A stretch of 64,000 nt of DNA, taken from contig NZ_VYTY01000006.1 in the NCBI RefSeq assembly GCF_009821115.1, forward strand, positions 1 through 64,000, given 5' to 3'. The number at the start of each line of letters is the position of its first letter. The first letter of the stretch is position 1. Positions 59,633 to 64,000 of this stretch are shown one piece after another. Both the position numbers and the translations under genes were made by a program. Below the pieces are notes generated by a model. The model ran no database searches, was not told the origin of the DNA, and was given only the letters and a program-made list of their open reading frames with translations. This DNA comes from Nitrincola alkalisediminis (lineage in GTDB: Bacteria; Pseudomonadota; Gammaproteobacteria; Pseudomonadales; Balneatricaceae).

Positions 59633-60325
59633 ATGAAAACGCTTACACTGGCCGTTGCACTTACGGGCACTCTCTTGTCAGCCGCTGTCGTTCAAGCTCA
59701 GACACTGACATCTGAAAATGAAAAATTAAGCTATGGCCTAGGATTAATTCTAGGTGAGAATTTGCTTCAGGACTTCGATCAGTTGGATGTAGATGCCTTT
59801 CGTCGGGGCGTAGAAACCGTGTATAGCCAAGGTGAGCCCTTAATGACGCCTCAGGAAGTTGGAGAGGTGATGCAGGCTTACCAAGAGCGACGTATGGAAG
59901 AACAACGTGCTATGTTTAATCGTTTGTCTGAAGAAAACCTGAAAAAAGGCGAAGAGTACTTGGCTGAAAATGGCAAGCGTTCGGGTGTAGTGACCACCGA
60001 CTCTGGTTTGCAATACGAAGCCATAGAGGCCGGAAAAGGTGCGTCTCCAAGTGCAACGGACACGGTCAAAGTGCATTATCGTGGTGAGTTGATCAATGGT
60101 GCAGAGTTCGATAGCTCGTACGCACGTGGTGAGCCTGTATCCTTCCCTCTAAATGGTGTGATTCCAGGTTGGACAGAAGGCTTGCAGCTAATGCAGCCAG
60201 GTGGAAAAGCGCGCTTGGTGATTCCGGCTAAGTTGGCGTACGGTCCAGGTGGAATGGGCAACGCAATTGGCCCGAATGAAACACTGATTTTTGAAGTTGA
60301 GCTGCTTGAAGTCAATCCTGAGTAA
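59633..60325 (+). CDS. Periplasmic FKBP-type peptidyl-prolyl isomerase (FkpA/Mip-like)
   Basis: A 230-residue protein with a signal peptide (about 1-22, VVQAQ). An N-terminal dimerisation domain (about 25-110, SYGLGLILGENLL) precedes the FKBP domain (about 125-228: VKVHYRGELINGAEFDSSYARGEP, IPGWTEGLQLMQPGGKARLVIPAKLAYG, LIFEVELLEV). I chose ATG 59633 with AAGGA upstream. It speeds proline isomerisation and acts as a chaperone in the periplasm. Confidence 0.92.
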   Translation: MKTLTLAVALTGTLLSAAVVQAQTLTSENEKLSYGLGLILGENLLQDFDQLDVDAFRRGVETVYSQGEPLMTPQEVGEVMQAYQERRMEEQRAMFNRLSEENLKKGEEYLAENGKRSGVVTTDSGLQYEAIEAGKGASPSATDTVKVHYRGELINGAEFDSSYARGEPVSFPLNGVIPGWTEGLQLMQPGGKARLVIPAKLAYGPGGMGNAIGPNETLIFEVELLEVNPE

Positions 60326-60369
60326 CAGATGATCATGCCAGCGCAGTTGCCATTCAGCAGCTGTGCTGG

Positions 60370-61347
60370 TTATCTTAAAATGTTGATGATCCCATTGCTG
60401 CCAACTGCAATGTAGGTTGAGTCAGCATCAAAGGCAACATCGTATATACCTGTGCTTACCGGGCCATAAACGTCGCGCTTCTGAATTTGCCAATGCCTTA
60501 GTTGTCTGCCATCCCTCGTATCCCATAAAAAGACGCTGCCAGAGGCTGTCCCCGTTAATAAGCGATCACCATTGTCTGAGAAACGCGCAGCAAGGTGCGT
60601 CAACCGCCGTTTAAAAAAGGTCTCATTGCCACTGATAGAGCCGATTAAGCTACCATTGCGCGTATCCCAGAGAACGGCTTGGCTGAGTGCGCCTGAGCTG
60701 AAGGCAAGTTGTGCATTGGGGGATAGGGCGACACTGTCGACGATATTGTCGAGTAAAATCTCAGATACGAGGTCCCCTGTTTCCAGATCCCAGAATCGAG
60801 CTCTATAGTCATCGGCACCAGTGAGTGCAAAACGACCATCGGCACTGAGTGCAACACTGCGCACTCGAGCGGGGTGTCGGAGTGTTTGCCGAATACCGCC
60901 TTGTTTGACATCAAAGAAAACGGCTTGATGATTTGCAAGGCCTAAGAGTGCAAAGTCACCATTAGGTGACACCGCTAAATCAAGAATTTCGCCAGGAGCA
61001 CTCCAAAACCAGATGGGTTCCCCTGTTGACACCTGCCATAAGACAAGATCCATGGTGGTTGCGGTCACGGCATACTCACCTTCAGGTGAAAAGCCTGCGG
61101 CGATAAGGTCACTAAAACCCCCGGCCTGATGGTTCCAGTCGTATAGTCGTTCAGCCTGACGAATATCCCAAAGGCTTCCACCGTGATCAGATGAGCCAAC
61201 GATGGCATAGCGCCCAGAATTAGAGAGACTGGCACTCATCGCTCCCTGAGCGGTGGCATCAAACCAACGCTCGGGTCCCGTTGTGCTATCGCATGCACTT
61301 AGCGTACATACGAAGCTGGCGGCCAATAGCAGTCGACTCAGCCTCAT
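60370..61347 (-). CDS. WD40-repeat lipoprotein
   Basis: A 325-residue protein with a lipoprotein signal (LLLAASFVCTLSAC, lipobox LSAC). About seven WD40-like repeats follow (for example GSLWDIRQ, LVLWQVSTGE, ARFWDLETGD, AVLWDTRNGS, VFLWDTRDGR), enough for one beta-propeller. No catalytic motif is visible; a scaffold role at a membrane is likely. Its start overlaps the rsd stop (ATGA), so the two are coupled. Confidence 0.82.
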   Translation of the reverse strand: MRLSRLLLAASFVCTLSACDSTTGPERWFDATAQGAMSASLSNSGRYAIVGSSDHGGSLWDIRQAERLYDWNHQAGGFSDLIAAGFSPEGEYAVTATTMDLVLWQVSTGEPIWFWSAPGEILDLAVSPNGDFALLGLANHQAVFFDVKQGGIRQTLRHPARVRSVALSADGRFALTGADDYRARFWDLETGDLVSEILLDNIVDSVALSPNAQLAFSSGALSQAVLWDTRNGSLIGSISGNETFFKRRLTHLAARFSDNGDRLLTGTASGSVFLWDTRDGRQLRHWQIQKRDVYGPVSTGIYDVAFDADSTYIAVGSNGIINILR

Positions 61348-61817
61348 GCTTCGGCTGCTTGCTCTTTGTGAGACGTGTGAAGCACCGCGATCATTTGATC
61401 TTCAATTTCAAACCGCTCTTCTAACGCCTCACCGAGGGTCGAAAGTGAATTGAGAAACTCACGTAGCTCGCTGAGTGTGGGCTCTGTGAAGCCGTTGTTT
61501 TGATCATTGAAGTCAAGCGCCATATCCGTTGAGCGCTGAATTAGGCAGAGAAGTTTTTGGCCTTTTTCAACACTGCCATCATGAAACTCATCACCTTCAC
61601 GCAGAAGCTGTTCATAGACTTCAAAGTGGCCTGATGACAAGTAGTCAATTAACTGGGAGCAGAAAAGACCGATGTAGTTATTGAGGGGCTCACCTACAGG
61701 TTGGTCAGGGAGTTTGATAAACGTGCTGATCAGCGCTTGTCTTTGTTCCAGCCAGTGGTCAATAATTCGGCTAACACCGCCCCAGCGCTCCTTGGCATTG
61801 CGACATTTTTCAAGCAT
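61344..61817 (-). CDS. rsd: Rsd/AlgQ anti-sigma-70 regulator
   Basis: A 157-residue protein beginning MLEKCRNAKERWGGVSRIIDHWLEQRQ, the Rsd/AlgQ signature, followed by an all-helical body. I chose ATG 61817 with AGGAG upstream; an earlier ATG would add 39 unrelated residues. Rsd binds sigma-70 region 4 and favours alternative sigma factors in stationary phase; AlgQ affects alginate in Pseudomonas. It is coupled to the WD40 lipoprotein gene. Confidence 0.9.
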   Translation of the reverse strand: MLEKCRNAKERWGGVSRIIDHWLEQRQALISTFIKLPDQPVGEPLNNYIGLFCSQLIDYLSSGHFEVYEQLLREGDEFHDGSVEKGQKLLCLIQRSTDMALDFNDQNNGFTEPTLSELREFLNSLSTLGEALEERFEIEDQMIAVLHTSHKEQAAEA

Positions 61818-62001
61818 TTTAGTGATCTCCTGCTGACAAGAAGGTGTACTGGGTTTATTTACGTTATTATGATTCACATAATACACCTTTAAGTGAATTA
61901 TCATAATACTACTGCCAGAGATTGGAAGCGACAACTGGTCAGCGAATCATAGAGCAGGCAAGATGCTTGGCGTACATGAATAGAGCGAGGAAAAGAATCG
62001 T

Positions 62002-62388
62002 ATGAAATTAAGACTATTATTAGGTTTAGCGCTTATTCTTTGCGTAGGGCAGGCGCAAGCGCAAGAGTATCCTGGCTATGTTGAGCTTAAGCCGTTTACA
62101 ACGAATTTTGGCCAGGTTCAGTCAGGTCCGCTGAGATTCGTGAAAGCAGAGGTCACTTTGCAAGTCGCTGAAAATGGTTCACGTTTAGATGTTGATAAAC
62201 ATCTTCCGCATATTCGCAATGAGTTGGTCTTCCTGTTTTTGGAGCAGGGCGAACGAGATTTGTCGACGATTGAATCTCAGTCATTGTTAGCGCAGAAAGC
62301 ACTGAACAGCGTGCAGCGCCTTTTGATTGAAGAAACAGGTGCCCCACAAATCAGTGACCTGTTTTTCACCAGCCTAGTGGCTCAGTAG
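62002..62388 (+). CDS. FliL-like secreted protein
   Basis: A 128-residue protein with a signal peptide (1-20, cleaved after VGQAQA). The domain resembles the periplasmic part of FliL (YVELKPFTTNFG, LRFVKAEVTLQV, LPHIRNELVFLF). It lacks a retained membrane anchor, unlike flagellar FliL, and no flagellar gene is near. It is divergent from rsd across about 185 bp. Function is unknown. Confidence 0.7.
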   Translation: MKLRLLLGLALILCVGQAQAQEYPGYVELKPFTTNFGQVQSGPLRFVKAEVTLQVAENGSRLDVDKHLPHIRNELVFLFLEQGERDLSTIESQSLLAQKALNSVQRLLIEETGAPQISDLFFTSLVAQ

Positions 62389-62419
62389 AGCGCACTAGGC
62401 GAGCGAATGAAGCAGTGAG

Positions 62420-63988
62420 CTAGTTGCGGGCGTGGTAATCCGCCAAGAAAGTGTCGAAATCCACTGCTGTATTGGCTTCAATAGAGGCCTGTTCTTGCAA
62501 CGAGGTTATGGCTTCATTGTCGAGTCGGGATTGAATAACGGCATCAAGGGGTGTTTGGCTTAATGTTGCTTTGTGCTTGAGACTGAGTTGAAACATCCAG
62601 TCGTGGTAGCTGAGCTTTGAGGCAGATAACTGCTCTAACACCTGTGCAGAGGGCGTCAAGCTCGGATCTTGGACAGAGCGTCGCTGCTGTTCAACAGCAT
62701 GGCTGTGATAGCTAAACCCATTGGCTTCATCCATAACAGCGGCGGTCTTTGCAATTTTGTCCAGTAGTCTATCGGCCAAGGCTTCCCGCGGCACTTCCAC
62801 GCCATCACTGAGTAAGGTCAAACCCGGTGCGCGGCCTTGTGTTACGATGCGCTGGTGGTTTTGAGCAATGCTTTCGCATTCGTCGGATGATAGCTCATCA
62901 TTTTCACTGAGTAAGCAGGTCACGAGAAATGCATCCAAAAAGTAGGCTTGCTCTGTGCTGATGCCCATAGGAATGAGCGGATTGATGTCGGTGTTGCGCA
63001 CTTCAATGTATTGAACGCCTTTTGTCATCAGAGCGTGTATCGGCTTTTCGCCAGACTCAGCAACACGCTTAGGGCGAATGTCGCTATAATATTCATTTTC
63101 GATTTGCAAAATGTTGGCATTAAGCTGTCGATACTGTCCATCAACTTTTACACCAATGGCCTCATAGGGTGCATGAGGGGTTCGAATCGCTTCGCGCAAG
63201 GAGTCGGTGTAGCTTTGCAGGTGGTTAAAGCAGATATTCAAGCTCGACTGGGCTTTGTTCGTATAGCCCAGATCACTCATGCGTAACGAGGTGGCATAGG
63301 GTAAATAGAGTGTGTCCTGTGTTAGCGTTTCCAGCTGGTGAGCTTTGCCCTTCAAAAAGCTTTGACTAAGGGCAGGTGATGCACCGAATAAATACAATAA
63401 TAGCCAGCTGTGACGACGGAAATTACGAATGAGTTTAAAGTAGCTGGCCGAGCGAAAATCACTCATGCTGCCATCAAACTGACACATTTTTTGGTAGACG
63501 GGCCACAATTGCTCAGGAAGAGAGACGTTGTAATGAATCCCCGCAATGGTTTGCATCATTTTCCCGTAGCGATGCTGTAAGCCCAGCCGATAGATGTGTT
63601 TCATCTTACCGATGTTGGAATGACCATACTCGGCAACAGGAATCGAATCTTCAGAAGGAATGTAGCAAGGCATACTGCCACCCCAGATCACTTCATCGGC
63701 TAAAACACCGTAGCTGAAGCGGTGTAAATCCTCAAGATGACGAATCATCTCCTCAGGGTTGTGGAAGACGGGCGTGATAAACTCAAGCAGCGCTTCTGAG
63801 TAGTCCGTCGTAATCTCGCTGTGGGTCAGCGCAGAGCCAAGTCCTTTGGGATGAGGGGTCTGTGAAAGATGCCCATGCCCATCAAGACGCAGGCCCTCTT
63901 TCTCGATGCCATGTTGTAACTGTGTCAGAAGGTTGCCATGTCCGTTACTGACAAGCTGGTGCAGATGTTGCTCAAAGGTTGCAGACAA
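62420..63988 (-). CDS. gshA: Glutamate-cysteine ligase (type 1)
   Basis: A 522-residue GshA that makes gamma-glutamylcysteine, the first step of glutathione synthesis. It has the N-terminal GIEKEGLRLDGHGHLSQTPHP, TTDYSEALLEFITP, the ATP/Mg-binding GGSMPCYIP region and IEVRNTDINP. The length fits E. coli GshA (518). It is complete, with the start 12 bp from the window end. Confidence 0.97.
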   Translation of the reverse strand: MSATFEQHLHQLVSNGHGNLLTQLQHGIEKEGLRLDGHGHLSQTPHPKGLGSALTHSEITTDYSEALLEFITPVFHNPEEMIRHLEDLHRFSYGVLADEVIWGGSMPCYIPSEDSIPVAEYGHSNIGKMKHIYRLGLQHRYGKMMQTIAGIHYNVSLPEQLWPVYQKMCQFDGSMSDFRSASYFKLIRNFRRHSWLLLYLFGASPALSQSFLKGKAHQLETLTQDTLYLPYATSLRMSDLGYTNKAQSSLNICFNHLQSYTDSLREAIRTPHAPYEAIGVKVDGQYRQLNANILQIENEYYSDIRPKRVAESGEKPIHALMTKGVQYIEVRNTDINPLIPMGISTEQAYFLDAFLVTCLLSENDELSSDECESIAQNHQRIVTQGRAPGLTLLSDGVEVPREALADRLLDKIAKTAAVMDEANGFSYHSHAVEQQRRSVQDPSLTPSAQVLEQLSASKLSYHDWMFQLSLKHKATLSQTPLDAVIQSRLDNEAITSLQEQASIEANTAVDFDTFLADYHARN

Positions 63989-64000
63989 AACTCAGCTTCC

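Overview
The window is a stretch of chromosome from a gammaproteobacterium. Gene content and order fit the Oceanospirillales/Pseudomonadales side of the class. Examples are secB-grxC-yibN | gpmI-envC-ctp-yibQ, slmA-argB-algC-dut-coaBC | radC-rpmB-rpmG-mutM, hemB-ppk1-oxyR-recG, rsmD | ftsY-ftsE-ftsX-rpoH, gmk-rpoZ-spoT, and a yheS / TIGR02444 / FKBP / Rsd(AlgQ) neighbourhood like that of Pseudomonas. The genus cannot be fixed from the sequence alone.

Layout: 1-0.12 kb is the 3' end of a 5S rRNA gene and its terminator. 0.2-13.1 kb holds core genes for tRNA modification, protein export, glycolysis, cell-wall hydrolase control, nucleoid occlusion, arginine, sugar-phosphate, dUTP and CoA metabolism and ribosomal proteins. 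13.3-24.7 kb carries mutM, an alpha/beta hydrolase, hemB-ppk1, oxyR-recG, a ferredoxin, coaD, a TetR regulator and rsmD. 24.7-31.7 kb is the ftsYEX-rpoH cell-division/heat-shock block plus trmB. 31.8-34.4 kb is a Cpx-like envelope-stress module. 34.5-37 kb is a nitrogen module (two PII genes and amt). 37-43.1 kb has ubiK, comM, a GGDEF/EAL protein, rep and a cytochrome c. 43.3-52.2 kb is accessory DNA. 52.6-64 kb returns to core genes (gmk, rpoZ, spoT, HDOD protein, yheS, FKBP isomerase, rsd, gshA).

The accessory region starts at a tRNA-Arg(CCG) gene followed by an inverted copy of its own 5' half. It contains an AT-rich 714-residue papain/C39-like cysteine-protease protein, a broken tyrosine-integrase gene, an acyltransferase, a LysR/SDR divergent pair, and a translationally coupled pair: a MazG-like pyrophosphohydrolase and a GIY-YIG + DUF2075 helicase + S24-peptidase fusion.

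Regulatory reading gives several strong signals: two tandem NtrC-type sites and a sigma-54 promoter for glnK-amt, a Pho box before hemB-ppk1, and a CpxR box between the cpxP-like gene and its two-component system. The most striking finding is an identical 23-bp block containing the dyad TAGGA-N5-TCCTA. It occurs only at 15.35 kb (minus) and 52.2 kb (plus) in this window, each time followed about 20 bp later by a -10-like box and a GGA-rich, hairpin-rich non-coding stretch. Both look like small RNAs of the CsrB/RsmY/RsmZ (CsrA-titrating) type, possibly under one common regulator. This is inference from sequence pattern and is untested.
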